Shown here: positions 1-8,441 of the stretch, one piece after another
How the letters are laid out: each line of letters opens with the position of its first letter
Position numbering within the stretch: the first letter of the stretch is position 1
Assembly: GCA_052389915.1 (NCBI GenBank)
Contig: JBQTHL010000005.1
Coordinates: forward strand, 62,001-126,000
DNA from: Panacagrimonas sp052389915
GTDB taxonomy: Bacteria; Pseudomonadota; Gammaproteobacteria; Nevskiales; Nevskiaceae
Direction of reading: 5' to 3'
Length of the DNA stretch: 64,000 bases
Program-made: the position numbers and the translations under genes
Notes under the pieces: generated by a model
Database searches by the model: none
What the model saw: the letters and a program-made list of their open reading frames with translations, nothing else
What the model was told of the DNA's origin: nothing

Positions 1-848
1 ATGCCGAAGGGCCCGACCAGACCGGCCGCGACCAGCGTGCGCAAGCCGCCGTCGGGCGCAATTTCGGCGATGCCGCCGTCGGTGAAATGCGAGACGAACA
101 GTCCACCCTCGACGCTGAAGGCGAGGTTGTCGATGCCCGGCCGCAAGCTCGCCAGCGCCCTGCGCGCACCGCTGACGACATCGATCCATGTGACCTGGCC
201 GGAGCCTGCCTCGGTTACCACGAGGCCGCCGCTGCGCGTGTCGAACTTGACCGCGGTGGGCGTCGCGAGGCCCGTGGCCACGCACTCGGGCGCGCCGCCG
301 TCGGGCGACACACGCCAGACCTCGCCGTTGGCCACCAGCGGGAAGTACAACTTGCCGTCGCCGCCTATGCTGAGGGCGTTCGGCAGCACGAGATTGTCGG
401 CAATCACGCGCGGCGCGCGGCCGTCCGGATACAGCTCCAGCACGCGGCCGCCGACGCGGAATTCGTCGACGAAGATGCGATCGCCGTGGACGGTGATGCC
501 ATTGGCCGTGGGCAGGCCGTCGTTGAGTACACGCACCTGCCCGTCGGTGGAGCGCACGCTGACGCGGTCGCTCATGACTTCGGTGGCGTAGAGATTGCCG
601 TGGCTGTCGAACGCCAGATCATCCGGCGCCACGATGTCGCCGCCAACCGGCGATACCGTGGTGATCCCGCCGCTGCGCGTGTCGATCGCGCTGATCTGGC
701 TGCCGAAAGCCTGCGCCACGTACAGCCGGCCGTCCGGTCCGAAGCGCATGCCGTTGGCGCCGTACAGCGCGCTGGGCGGCACCACGGTGTCGAAGGACCA
801 TCCGGCGGCGACGTTGGTGTCCGGTGTGGGGTAGCGGCTGCGGCTCAT
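1..848 (-). CDS. SMP-30/gluconolactonase-like beta-propeller protein, C-terminus cut by window edge
   Basis: The open frame runs leftward from an ATG at 848 and leaves the window, so the C-terminus is missing. The visible ~282 residues are a series of propeller-like repeats (GPDGRLYVAQ near residue 38, DSHGNLYATE, GDGKLYFPLV, SVEGGLFVSH), each with a glycine-aspartate turn before a short beta strand, as in SMP-30/gluconolactonase/LRE proteins. These are calcium-dependent lactone hydrolases. It is last in a leftward operon with enoyl-CoA hydratase, SDR and phosphotransferase and faces away from a Baeyer-Villiger-type monooxygenase. Opening a lactone made by that enzyme is an attractive inferred role. 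The substrate cannot be read from the sequence. Confidence 0.72.
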   Translation of the reverse strand, partial: MSRSRYPTPDTNVAAGWSFDTVVPPSALYGANGMRFGPDGRLYVAQAFGSQISAIDTRSGGITTVSPVGGDIVAPDDLAFDSHGNLYATEVMSDRVSVRSTDGQVRVLNDGLPTANGITVHGDRIFVDEFRVGGRVLELYPDGRAPRVIADNLVLPNALSIGGDGKLYFPLVANGEVWRVSPDGGAPECVATGLATPTAVKFDTRSGGLVVTEAGSGQVTWIDVVSGARRALASLRPGIDNLAFSVEGGLFVSHFTDGGIAEIAPDGGLRTLVAAGLVGPFG

Positions 849-873
849 GCGCGACTCCGGTGAGATTTTCGAT

Positions 874-1380
874 TCAGCGTTCGAGTCCGAGCTGTACGCG
901 CTCGCGTTCCAGCATGCGGCGGTACAGCGCGGTCAGATCAGCGCGCAGTTGATCGCGGATCGCGGCTCGTGTCTCGGTGTCGGCGCGCAGGGTCTGGTCG
1001 AGGTCGGCAATCAAGCCTTGCAGTGAATGACTGCGCGCGGCGAGTGCGGCTGTTCGCGGATCGGTGTACAGGCCGGCGATGGCTGCGGACTCATCGCTTC
1101 CGTCCATCTTTCCGAGCAGATCGACGTAGCGTTCCCGCTGCGGTCCGGCGCTCGAGCCTAGCGCCGTTTCGAGCAGCGCCTTGGCAGTCTCCTCAAGGTC
1201 GGCGATGTCGTCGGCCAAGCCCCAGCTCGTGCGATCCGAGGAGTGTTCCAGCCGCCGCAGCGCGTGCAGCGCGGCCTTGAGCTGGCGCTCGGCGGCGCCG
1301 GCCGGCACCACGGGCAGAACCGATTCTTCGAGCCCGAGACGGATGCCGCGTAGCAGTTCGCCGGGGCTGGGTCTAAGCAT
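874..1380 (-). CDS. hypothetical helical protein downstream of APH-type phosphotransferase
   Basis: A 168-residue protein if the Met at 1380 is used; an in-frame Met at 1407 is an alternative, but that one falls inside a palindromic repeat. The sequence is strongly helical and charged (ERQLKAALHALRRLE, DIADLEETAKALLETAL), with no signal peptide, membrane segment or catalytic motif that I recognise. It lies between the phosphotransferase gene and the SMP-30 gene in the same orientation, so it is probably co-transcribed and may be an accessory to the phosphotransferase. No function is assigned. Codon use matches the neighbours, which supports a real gene. Confidence 0.6.
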   Translation of the reverse strand: MLRPSPGELLRGIRLGLEESVLPVVPAGAAERQLKAALHALRRLEHSSDRTSWGLADDIADLEETAKALLETALGSSAGPQRERYVDLLGKMDGSDESAAIAGLYTDPRTAALAARSHSLQGLIADLDQTLRADTETRAAIRDQLRADLTALYRRMLERERVQLGLER

Positions 1381-1396
1381 TGCGGGGCTCGCAGGG

Positions 1397-1446
1397 GTAG
1401 GACGCATTGATGCGTCGGACCGGACCGGCGCATGAATGCGCCCTAC
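1397..1446. repeat. Inverted pair of GTAG-headed REP-like palindromes
   Basis: Two half-elements face each other: GTAGGACGCATTGATGCGTC on the plus strand and, on the minus strand, GTAGGGCGCATTCATGCGCC. Each half is itself a small hairpin headed by GTAG, the layout of REP/BIME elements mobilised by RAYT transposases. The element contains the stop codon of the phosphotransferase gene at 1443-1445 and fills the gap before the next gene, so it probably forms a transcript hairpin inside the operon. Confidence 0.6.
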
Positions 1447-2474
1447 GCATGGGCGTGCTCCCAGGATTCCTGTTCGATCCACTGCATGCAGCGAGCAAGG
1501 CAGGCGTTGACCGTTGATGCACGGTCGGCATGGCGCAGGTTGCGCGTGCGGCCTTGCGCGAAGTTGGCGGCCGCGGACAGGGAAATCGTCGCGAATTTCA
1601 TTTCGCTGAAGATGCGGTAATAGACGACGTCACGCCAGCGCGGCTGCGAGCCGATGTGTGCAGCGTAGTGCGTAAGGAAGGCGCGCAACTCGACGAATTT
1701 CTTAGGGCTCCACATGGGCCGGTAGATCCAGCCCAGGTCTTCGAGCGGATCGCCGAGGTGCGCCATTTCCCAGTCGAGCAGCGCCGTGATGCGGCCGCCC
1801 TCGTACAGAAAATTGCCCGGCCGCAGATCGCCGTGCACGAGGCTGATGCGCTGTGGTGTCGGCAGGTATTCGTGCAGCCAGGCGAACAGCCAGGCCATGA
1901 CGGGCAGCGGCTCCATCCGTTGCTCCTCGAACCGGCGCTGCCAGTGGTCGATCTGCGTACGTGCCGTTGTCAGCGGATCGGCATCGAGTTGCGCCGCGTC
2001 GAAGCCGGCTGCCTTGAGGTCCAGGTCGTGCAGGCGGGCCGCGACTTCGGCGAGGTCTTCGGTCAGCGCGCGCGAATCCGAGTCCGCTGGAGCCGCCAGA
2101 AATTCGACCACGTTCGCCTTGCCCGGCATGCGTTCGAGAACCAGGCTCGGCGCGCCGATGATCGCGCCCTCGAGATCGAGCGCGATGGCGGCCGGCGAAC
2201 GCACGCCACTGCCGCCCAGTCGGCGCAGCACCTCGTATTCCCAACCCAGGTCCGATTCCACATGGCCGCCGCCGACGGCGCTGAGCATCACGCAGGGCAA
2301 CGTGGTCTCCTTGCCATTGCGGCGATGGTGAACATCGAACGAAAAAGCCTTGCGCGCATTGCCGCCGAACAGCGGCTGTACGGGACCGACGCCGAGCGGA
2401 CTCGCATCGGGCCTCGCCCCGGTCAGCAAGTGGACGATGCGCTCCGGCAGTGCATCGGCATCGAGCGGGCTCAT
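1443..2474 (-). CDS. APH-family phosphotransferase (acyl-CoA-dehydrogenase-associated type)
   Basis: A 343-residue aminoglycoside-phosphotransferase-fold kinase. The Brenner motif HGDLRPGNFLY and the metal-binding LLDWEMAHLGDPLEDLGWIY are intact, and a hydrophobic LVLERMPG segment marks the N-lobe. This subgroup is usually found beside acyl-CoA dehydrogenases and SDRs in lipid, steroid or cyclic-compound catabolism, not in antibiotic resistance; its known relatives phosphorylate hydroxyacyl substrates. The start is an ATG overlapping the SDR stop codon by 4 nt (ATGA), giving translational coupling. The C-terminal codons and stop lie within a REP-like palindrome. Confidence 0.85.
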   Translation of the reverse strand: MSPLDADALPERIVHLLTGARPDASPLGVGPVQPLFGGNARKAFSFDVHHRRNGKETTLPCVMLSAVGGGHVESDLGWEYEVLRRLGGSGVRSPAAIALDLEGAIIGAPSLVLERMPGKANVVEFLAAPADSDSRALTEDLAEVAARLHDLDLKAAGFDAAQLDADPLTTARTQIDHWQRRFEEQRMEPLPVMAWLFAWLHEYLPTPQRISLVHGDLRPGNFLYEGGRITALLDWEMAHLGDPLEDLGWIYRPMWSPKKFVELRAFLTHYAAHIGSQPRWRDVVYYRIFSEMKFATISLSAAANFAQGRTRNLRHADRASTVNACLARCMQWIEQESWEHAHA

Positions 2475-3238
2475 CGCGTGCCGGCAGACACTCGCAGCAC
2501 CTCGCCGGTAATCATGTCCGAGGCCGGTTCGAGCAGGAAGGCGATGGCTTCGGCTTCGTCGTCCACCGTCGCCAGCTTGCCGAGCGCGGTGGCGTCGATG
2601 TGGCGTTGCACGTAGGCGGCGCCGAAGGTCTCCTTGACCTTGTCGCTGCGCACCAGGCCGGGGGCGACGCAGTTGACGCGGATGCCCTGCCGCCCGCACA
2701 GCAGGCTCAGAGTCTGCGTCAGCGCCACGACCGCGGCCTTGGCCGGGTTGTACGCGACATCGCCGAGATCGTGCCGATTGGCGAACGCGGCGAGCGAGGC
2801 GATGTTGACGATCTTGCCGTAGCCCTGCGCAGCGAAATGCGGCTCGGCTGCCTTGCACATCAGGAACGCGGACTCGGTGTTGAGTGCGTAGGTGCGGCGA
2901 AAATACTCGTGGCCGATCTGTTGCAGCGGGCGGTCCATCGAATCCGCTTCGATATCGACCATGCCGCCCGCGATATTCGCGATGCCGTGCAGCGCGCCGA
3001 AGCGATCCAGACAGGCGCGCACCACGGCTTGCGTCGCCGGCTCGCTGGTGAGATCGGCGCGGACGATGGCGAGCTGCTCGGCGTTCTCAGGATGGCGTTC
3101 GACCAGGGCTTGCAGCCGGCGCTGGCTGATGTCGGTGGCCAGCACCTGGCCACCGGCACTTAGCAGGCGAGCAACTGTCGCGCCGCCAATACCGCCGGCC
3201 GCGCCACTCACGATGTAGGTTCGGTTAGACGAATTCAC
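2471..3238 (-). CDS. short-chain dehydrogenase/reductase (SDR)
   Basis: A 255-residue classical SDR read from a GTG at 3238; 8 nt separate it from the enoyl-CoA hydratase stop. The cofactor glycine motif SGAAGGIGG is near residue 11, the NIAGG strand motif near residue 94, the active-site Ser is in NIASLAAFA and the catalytic pair is in YNPAK. It probably oxidises or reduces a hydroxyl or keto group using NAD(P)(H). Position between an enoyl-CoA hydratase and an APH-type phosphotransferase points to degradation of a cyclic or branched carbon skeleton. The substrate is unknown. Confidence 0.85.
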   Translation of the reverse strand: MNSSNRTYIVSGAAGGIGGATVARLLSAGGQVLATDISQRRLQALVERHPENAEQLAIVRADLTSEPATQAVVRACLDRFGALHGIANIAGGMVDIEADSMDRPLQQIGHEYFRRTYALNTESAFLMCKAAEPHFAAQGYGKIVNIASLAAFANRHDLGDVAYNPAKAAVVALTQTLSLLCGRQGIRVNCVAPGLVRSDKVKETFGAAYVQRHIDATALGKLATVDDEAEAIAFLLEPASDMITGEVLRVSAGTR

Positions 3239-3246
3239 GTAAGTGC

Positions 3247-4047
3247 TCAGACGTTGGAAATGGGGTTGAACTGCGGCGGCCGTTTCTCTTTCAGCGCGTC
3301 CAGGCCCTCGCGCACTTCCGGCCCGCTGAAGCCGAGGATGCCGAAGGCCAGCGAGGCCTCGAACGCCGGCCAGGCCGATTGCAGCCAGCCATTGAGCGCG
3401 TGCTTGGTCCAGCGCATGGCCGAGGGCGCGCCTGCGGCGATGCGCGTCGCCACTTCCAGCGCCTTCTCGCCGACCTTGTCGTTGTCCACGCACAGGCTCA
3501 CCAGGCCGATGCGCTCGGCTTCCTCGCCGGTGAGCGGCTCGTTGCTCAGCAGGTAGTACTTGGCCTTGGCCATGCCGCAGAGCAGCGGCCACATCAGAAC
3601 GGCGTGATCGTCCGCAGCAATGCCGAGCGTGGTGTGGCCATCGAGCAGCTTGGCGGTGCGGCCGGCAATGGAGATGTCGGCCAACAGCGCCACCGCAAGG
3701 CCACCGCCGGCCGCCGCACCGTTGATGCCGGCGATGATCGGCTTGCTGCAATGGATCATGTTCAGAACCATGCCGCGCGCGTCCTTCCACATCCGGCAGC
3801 GGAAGTCGTAGTCGGAAATGATGCGCTCGACCATGTCGAATTCCCCGCCCGCGGAAAACGCGCGGCCCTCGCCGATGACGATCACGGCGTTGACGCTGGT
3901 GTCGGCGTCGATCAGCGGCCAGATCGCACCCAGATCGCGATGCAGCTCGAAGTCCATCGAGTTCATGGGGCCGCGGCTGATGGTCACGCGCAGCACACCC
4001 GGCGCGGGACGGTCGAGTTTCAGATTGCCGTAATCGGGATAGCTCAT
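3247..4047 (-). CDS. enoyl-CoA hydratase/isomerase (crotonase) family protein
   Basis: A 266-residue crotonase-fold protein, the usual family length. The oxyanion-hole segments GRAFSAGGEFDM (near residue 62) and INGAAAGGGLAVALLADISIA (near residue 105) are visible. The position that is normally a catalytic Glu before LADISIA-type segments is not obvious, so this may be an isomerase or a hydrolase of the family instead of a hydratase. It is first in a leftward operon; the ATG at 4047 precedes MSYPDYGNLKL. The intergenic region 4048-4144 is shared with the divergent monooxygenase gene and must hold both promoters. Confidence 0.85.
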   Translation of the reverse strand: MSYPDYGNLKLDRPAPGVLRVTISRGPMNSMDFELHRDLGAIWPLIDADTSVNAVIVIGEGRAFSAGGEFDMVERIISDYDFRCRMWKDARGMVLNMIHCSKPIIAGINGAAAGGGLAVALLADISIAGRTAKLLDGHTTLGIAADDHAVLMWPLLCGMAKAKYYLLSNEPLTGEEAERIGLVSLCVDNDKVGEKALEVATRIAAGAPSAMRWTKHALNGWLQSAWPAFEASLAFGILGFSGPEVREGLDALKEKRPPQFNPISNV

Positions 4048-4144
4048 CTGGCGCATCGTTCTTATAGGAATGACTAAGCTTATGTTACGGTTCAGGCCGC
4101 GCGCACGCATGTTCCGGCGAGCCATCCGATAACGAGGAGAAACC

Positions 4145-5800
4145 ATGTCAGCAGCAGACTCAGCGAGCACCGGCCAGACCGTCGACTACGACACGATCGT
4201 GATCGGTGCCGGCTTCGGCGGCATCCGGGCGCTGTACGAAATGCGCAAGCTGGGATCGTCGGTCATTGCATTGGAAGCCGGCTCCGACGTGGGCGGCACC
4301 TGGTACTGGAACTGCTACCCCGGAGCCCGCACGGACTCCGAGTCCTGGGCCTACTGCTTCTTCTTCTCGAAGGAATTGATGCAGGACTGGAACTGGCCGG
4401 AGCGCATGCCGAGCTGGGACCAGGTGCAGGTCTACATGCGCCACGTGGTCGAACGCTTCGATCTGCTCAAGGACATCCGGTTCGGCACCACCCTGCGCAG
4501 CGCGCATTACGACGCGGCGGGCAATCGCTGGATTCTCACGACCGAAGAAGGCCGGCGTTACACCTGCCGCTACTTCATCAGCGCGGTGGGCTGGTTTGCG
4601 GTACCGGTGCAGCCGCCTTTCAAGGGGCTGGACCGGTTTCAGGGCCAGTGGTACCTCTCATCCCGCTGGCCCAAGGAGCCGGTGGATTTCACGGGCAAGA
4701 GAGTCGGCATCGTCGGTAGCGGGTCCACCGCGGTGCAGATGGTGCCGGTCATCGCCAAGACGGCCAAGCATCTGTCGCTGTTCCAGCGCACGCCCAACTA
4801 CGTGCTGCCGGCGCGGAACTACCCGGTGGACGCCGCAGAACAACAGTCCATCAAGAACAACTACGAGGACATCCTGGCGCAGATCCGCAAACAGGTCTTC
4901 GCGTTTCCCATGCAGGACGCAACCCTGACTTACGACCAGGTGAGCGACGAGCAGCGGCAGATGGTGCTCGATGCCGGCTGGGAAGCCGGTGGCTTCCGCT
5001 TCATCTTCGAAACCTTCGCCGACATCCTCGTGGACACGCGATCCAACGACGCGGCCTGCGAATTCGTGCGGCGCAAGATTCGCAGCATCGTCAAGGATCC
5101 GGTGCTCGCCGAGAAGCTCTGCCCGAACTACCCGATCGCCTTGAAGCGCCCTCCCCTGTGCAACTTCTATTACGAGGCCTTCAATCGCACGAATGTCTCG
5201 CTGGTGGATATCAGCCAGACACCGATCACGGAAATCCTGCCCAACGGAATTTGTGTCGAGGATGAGGTTCACGAGCTGGACATCATCATCTTCGCGATGG
5301 GCTTCGACGCCGTCACCGGGCCGCTGATGCACCTCGACGTGCGCGGTCGCGACGGAGAAACACTCGGGCAGAAATGGGAGGCCGGTCCGCGAACTCATCT
5401 CGGGATTGGCGTCGACGGCTTTCCCAATCTGTTCATCGTCACCGGGCCGCAGGCGCCGTTTGCCAATGTGCCGCCGGTGGTGGAAAGCGCGGTGACGTGG
5501 ATCGGCCAGGCCATCACCCACATGCGCGAGCACGGTCACGGCAGCATGGAGCCCACGCCGGAGGCGGTGGATGCCTGGGCGCAAAGAATGCAGGCGATGG
5601 TCGATGCCACGCTGTTGCGCGACGCGGCCAGGCACCGTTCCTGGTACATGGGCGCCAATATCGCCGGCAAGCCGCACACCGTGCTGTTCTACTTCGGTGG
5701 TGCGGGCGCGTACTTCGACGACGTGGAGCATTGCGCGGAAAACGGCTTTGAAGGCTTCCGGTTTTCCAGGGCCGAGCAGCCTGCTGAAGCTGCGGCCTGA
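4145..5800 (+). CDS. Baeyer-Villiger-type flavin monooxygenase with an altered fingerprint
   Basis: A 551-residue class B flavoprotein monooxygenase. The FAD motif GAGFGG is at 21-26, GGTWYWNCYPGARTDSESWAY at 50-70 is typical of BVMOs, and the NADPH motif GSGSTA is at 191-196. The BVMO fingerprint FxGxxxHxxxWP is present at 165-176 as FQGQWYLSSRWP, so the key His is Leu171. It probably oxygenates a ketone to an ester or lactone, but the substitution makes the chemistry uncertain. AGGAG lies 7 nt before the ATG. It stands alone on the plus strand and faces a lactonase/hydratase operon that could process its product. Confidence 0.85.
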   Translation: MSAADSASTGQTVDYDTIVIGAGFGGIRALYEMRKLGSSVIALEAGSDVGGTWYWNCYPGARTDSESWAYCFFFSKELMQDWNWPERMPSWDQVQVYMRHVVERFDLLKDIRFGTTLRSAHYDAAGNRWILTTEEGRRYTCRYFISAVGWFAVPVQPPFKGLDRFQGQWYLSSRWPKEPVDFTGKRVGIVGSGSTAVQMVPVIAKTAKHLSLFQRTPNYVLPARNYPVDAAEQQSIKNNYEDILAQIRKQVFAFPMQDATLTYDQVSDEQRQMVLDAGWEAGGFRFIFETFADILVDTRSNDAACEFVRRKIRSIVKDPVLAEKLCPNYPIALKRPPLCNFYYEAFNRTNVSLVDISQTPITEILPNGICVEDEVHELDIIIFAMGFDAVTGPLMHLDVRGRDGETLGQKWEAGPRTHLGIGVDGFPNLFIVTGPQAPFANVPPVVESAVTWIGQAITHMREHGHGSMEPTPEAVDAWAQRMQAMVDATLLRDAARHRSWYMGANIAGKPHTVLFYFGGAGAYFDDVEHCAENGFEGFRFSRAEQPAEAAA

Positions 5801-5803
5801 TTC

Positions 5804-6244
5804 CTACAGCTTCGTTCCCGGACCTTTCTTCGTCGCAACCGGCTTGTCCCTGCCGCGCACATACAGCACCAGGCTGTGTCCCACGATATCGAAACCGTGG
5901 CGATCGGCGATCTGGTGCTGAAGCTCCTCGATCTCCTCGCTGATGAATTCCACGACCTTGCCAGTCTCGATATCCACCATGTGATCGTGGTGTTCGCCGC
6001 GTTCGAGTTCGAACACCGCGTGGCCGTCCTCGAAGTGGTGCCGCTTCACCAGTCCGGCCTGCTCGAACTGCGTCAGCACGCGGTAGACGGTGGCCAGGCC
6101 AATGTCCTCTTCGTGCTTGATCAGATCCTTGTAGATATCTTCGGCCGAGAGATGGCGCGTCTGGCTGCTCTCCAGGATTTCGAGAATCTTCAGCCGCGGC
6201 AGGGTGACTTTGAGGCCGGCATTGCGCAGGTCGCTGGATTCCAC
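5804..6244 (-). CDS. fur: ferric uptake regulator Fur
   Basis: A 146-residue Fur repressor with a GTG start at 6244. The winged-helix DNA-binding part contains GLATVYRVLTQFEQAGLV (49-66); the metal and dimerisation part has HHFEDGHAVFEL and GEHHDH (84-88). The structural CxxC of E. coli Fur (after HHDH) is absent: the same place reads MVDIETGKV with no cysteine, as in some other gammaproteobacterial Fur proteins. It represses iron-uptake genes when loaded with Fe(II). It is convergent with the monooxygenase gene (3 nt apart) and divergent from bamE, a conserved gammaproteobacterial pairing. Confidence 0.95.
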   Translation of the reverse strand: MESSDLRNAGLKVTLPRLKILEILESSQTRHLSAEDIYKDLIKHEEDIGLATVYRVLTQFEQAGLVKRHHFEDGHAVFELERGEHHDHMVDIETGKVVEFISEEIEELQHQIADRHGFDIVGHSLVLYVRGRDKPVATKKGPGTKL

Positions 6245-6314
6245 GGCGGAGCTCGAAGTTAAGGAGGAGGACTAAGCGGGTATTATGGACGCCTCATTTC
6301 CAGCGGCAACCCGA

Positions 6315-6755
6315 ATGCGCGTCCTTTTGCTCTCCCTGCTCCTCGTCAGCCTGTGCGGCTGCCAGCTCATCTACAAGTTGCCCACGCGCCAGGGCAACGT
6401 GCTCGAACAGAAGGACCTGAACAAGCTCAAGACCGGCATGACCCGCGACCAGGTCAAGTTCGTGCTGGGCACGCCGCTGGCCGCCACGCCCTTCCGCAAG
6501 GATCGCTGGGACTACGTCGGTTATTACAAGTCGCCGCGTGGCGAAATCGTGCAGCGCACGGTCACGGCGTTCTTCGACGGCGACCAGTTGGCGCGGCTCG
6601 AAGGTGTGGAGGAGGAAAAGGGCGACAAGGCGCTTTCGTCACCCGACGTCGACGAAGTACTGGACGCGGAAGAGCGGGACAAGGCCGAAGCGCGCCGTTC
6701 TGCTGAAGAGAACGATCCTGGCGTGATTCTCAATCCCGACACGCGCAGGCCGTAG
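6315..6755 (+). CDS. bamE: outer membrane assembly lipoprotein BamE (OmlA/SmpA)
   Basis: A lipoprotein of the beta-barrel assembly machine at the inner face of the outer membrane. From the ATG at 6315 it has 146 residues: a short signal peptide ending in the lipobox LCGC, then the BamE core with LKTGMTRDQVKFVLGTPL, WDYVGYYK and VTAFFDGDQLARLEG. The last ~45 residues are acidic and low-complexity. An in-frame ATG at 6285 would add ten residues before the signal peptide; I prefer 6315 because it gives a normal lipoprotein leader, although AAGGAGG at 6261-6267 lies nearer the upstream ATG. It is divergent from fur. Confidence 0.93.
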   Translation: MRVLLLSLLLVSLCGCQLIYKLPTRQGNVLEQKDLNKLKTGMTRDQVKFVLGTPLAATPFRKDRWDYVGYYKSPRGEIVQRTVTAFFDGDQLARLEGVEEEKGDKALSSPDVDEVLDAEERDKAEARRSAEENDPGVILNPDTRRP

Positions 6756-6765
6756 CTCGGCAGCC

Positions 6766-7047
6766 TCAACTTCCCTTGGCTTTTCGCGCCGCGCGCTGAC
6801 GGCGCGCTGCCTTCGGATCGGACAGCAAGGGTCTGTAGATTTCAACGCGATCTCCATCTGCAACCCGGAAATCCAGCGCTCGCGGCTTGCCGAAGACGCC
6901 GACTGCGTGTGTAGTCAAATCGATCTCCGGGAACCGCGCGAGCAGGCCGCTCTCGCGGATGGCCTCCTCCAGCGTCGCGCCGGTCGCGAGTTCGGCCCGC
7001 ATCACGCATTGGATCTCGAAGCTCGCATACGCCACCTCGACCCGCAT
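6766..7047 (-). CDS. rnfH: RnfH family ubiquitin-fold protein
   Basis: A 93-residue protein starting MRVEVAYA at 7047, matching the RnfH family in length and in its motifs ELATGATLEEAIRESGLL, VGVFGKPR and GDRVEIYRPLLSDPK. The fold is beta-grasp; the cellular role is unknown. RnfH is usually found beside bamE and fur together with the ratA/smpB pair, but neither of those is present here. It is convergent with bamE (10 nt between the genes), and the transporter gene stop lies 5 nt upstream, so it is probably co-transcribed with the transporter. Confidence 0.9.
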   Translation of the reverse strand: MRVEVAYASFEIQCVMRAELATGATLEEAIRESGLLARFPEIDLTTHAVGVFGKPRALDFRVADGDRVEIYRPLLSDPKAARRQRAARKAKGS

Positions 7048-7052
7048 CGTGC

Positions 7053-8441
7053 TCACTGCGGCTGCCACAGCGCCGCGAACCGTTCGAGCAGACCCAGCCC
7101 GTGCAGCAGAATTGCGAGCAAGGCCAGGCGTGCGGGATAGCGCAGCGCAAAGCGCCATGCGCCGTGAAGGAATTGATCGCGCGGCCCCCACACGACCAGG
7201 CTCGCTTCGCGCGGCAACACGCGCGCGACGTACACACAAACCAGGAACCCGCCCGCCGGCACGATCACGAAGCTGGTCAGAAACTGGATCCACTCGAAAA
7301 AATTCTGTCCGAAGAGCTTGAGTTCGGCCGTCACACCGAACGACAACAGCGTGCCGATCCCCAGGCTCCAAACCATCACGGCACCACCGGTGGCAGCAAA
7401 CACGCGGGTCTGGCGATGCCGCTCCATCAGGTATCGCGTCACCGGTTCGAGCAGCGTGGTAGCAGACAGCAGGGTGACGATGAACAACAGACCGTAAAAT
7501 AGAATGGACAAGAAAATGCCGTCATTACCGCCCGGCAGCGCCTGCGGAAAACTCTGGAAGAACAACGTCAAACCGTTCGCGGGCGGCAATCCCGCCGCAC
7601 TGAGCAACGAGACCAGGCCGGTGCCGACGGCAAGACCGAAAACCGTATCGGCCAGAATCACCCACAGCCCCAGGCGCACCAGCGGTGCATTCGCCGGCAG
7701 GTAAGCACCCAGGGTCATCATCACGCCCAGCCCCAGGCCGAGCGTGAAGAACGCCTGATACAAGGCCTCCACCGCGCCGCGCCATCCGAACTTCGAGAGT
7801 TGCGGCGTCAGAATTGAACGCAGGGCCTCCTCGGGCGCGCCCATCGCGAACGCCGAGACAACGAACGCCAATCCGAGCACCACGATGGCCGGAACCAGGC
7901 GACGCGCGGTGCGTTCGATGCCGTCGCGAAATCCGTAGATCACGATCACCGTCGTCACCACCATGAACAGCGTGTGCCAGGCGAGGCTGCGTTCCGGGTC
8001 GCGCGCGAGCTTCAGAAAAATGCGCGAAGCCTCGCTGGCATCGCGGTTGGCCAGAAACCCGCCCGCACCGCGAAACAGATAGCCCAGGCTCCAGCCCGCG
8101 ATGACGCTGTAGTACGAAAGAATCATCACCGCGCCGGCCACTGCCAGGCGCCCCAGCCACTTCCAGCCACGACTCGCTCCGCAGGTCTGCGACAGGCGCG
8201 CAAAGCCGGCGCCGAGTTCGTCCCGCATCCATCGACCCAAGGCCCATTCCGCAACCAGGATGGGCAGGCCCACGAGCAGCAGGCTAAGCAGGTAAGCGCC
8301 GAGAAAAATAACGCCCCCGTATTCGGTCATCAGGTAGGGCACGCGCGCGCTGCTGCCGATGCCCAGCGCCGCACCGCAGGCCACCGCCACGAATGCCGGT
8401 TGGCTCGACCAATAGCCGAAACTGCTTTCGCGGATTTGCAT
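7053..8441 (-). CDS. sodium-dependent transporter, neurotransmitter:sodium symporter (NSS) family
   Basis: A 462-residue polytopic membrane protein with about eleven to twelve hydrophobic segments. The N-terminal substrate and sodium region reads AACGAALGIGSSARVPYLMTEYGGVIFLG (near residues 20-48), the NSS family's TM1 with unusual residues where GxGNxWRFPY is typical; PILVAEWALGRW marks the following helix. Bacterial members import amino acids or related solutes with sodium. The NSS gene beside rnfH is a recurring gammaproteobacterial neighbourhood. The substrate is unknown. About 150 bp of noncoding DNA (8442-8595) separate it from the exopolysaccharide operon; no clear terminator is seen there. 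Confidence 0.88.
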   Translation of the reverse strand: MQIRESSFGYWSSQPAFVAVACGAALGIGSSARVPYLMTEYGGVIFLGAYLLSLLLVGLPILVAEWALGRWMRDELGAGFARLSQTCGASRGWKWLGRLAVAGAVMILSYYSVIAGWSLGYLFRGAGGFLANRDASEASRIFLKLARDPERSLAWHTLFMVVTTVIVIYGFRDGIERTARRLVPAIVVLGLAFVVSAFAMGAPEEALRSILTPQLSKFGWRGAVEALYQAFFTLGLGLGVMMTLGAYLPANAPLVRLGLWVILADTVFGLAVGTGLVSLLSAAGLPPANGLTLFFQSFPQALPGGNDGIFLSILFYGLLFIVTLLSATTLLEPVTRYLMERHRQTRVFAATGGAVMVWSLGIGTLLSFGVTAELKLFGQNFFEWIQFLTSFVIVPAGGFLVCVYVARVLPREASLVVWGPRDQFLHGAWRFALRYPARLALLAILLHGLGLLERFAALWQPQ

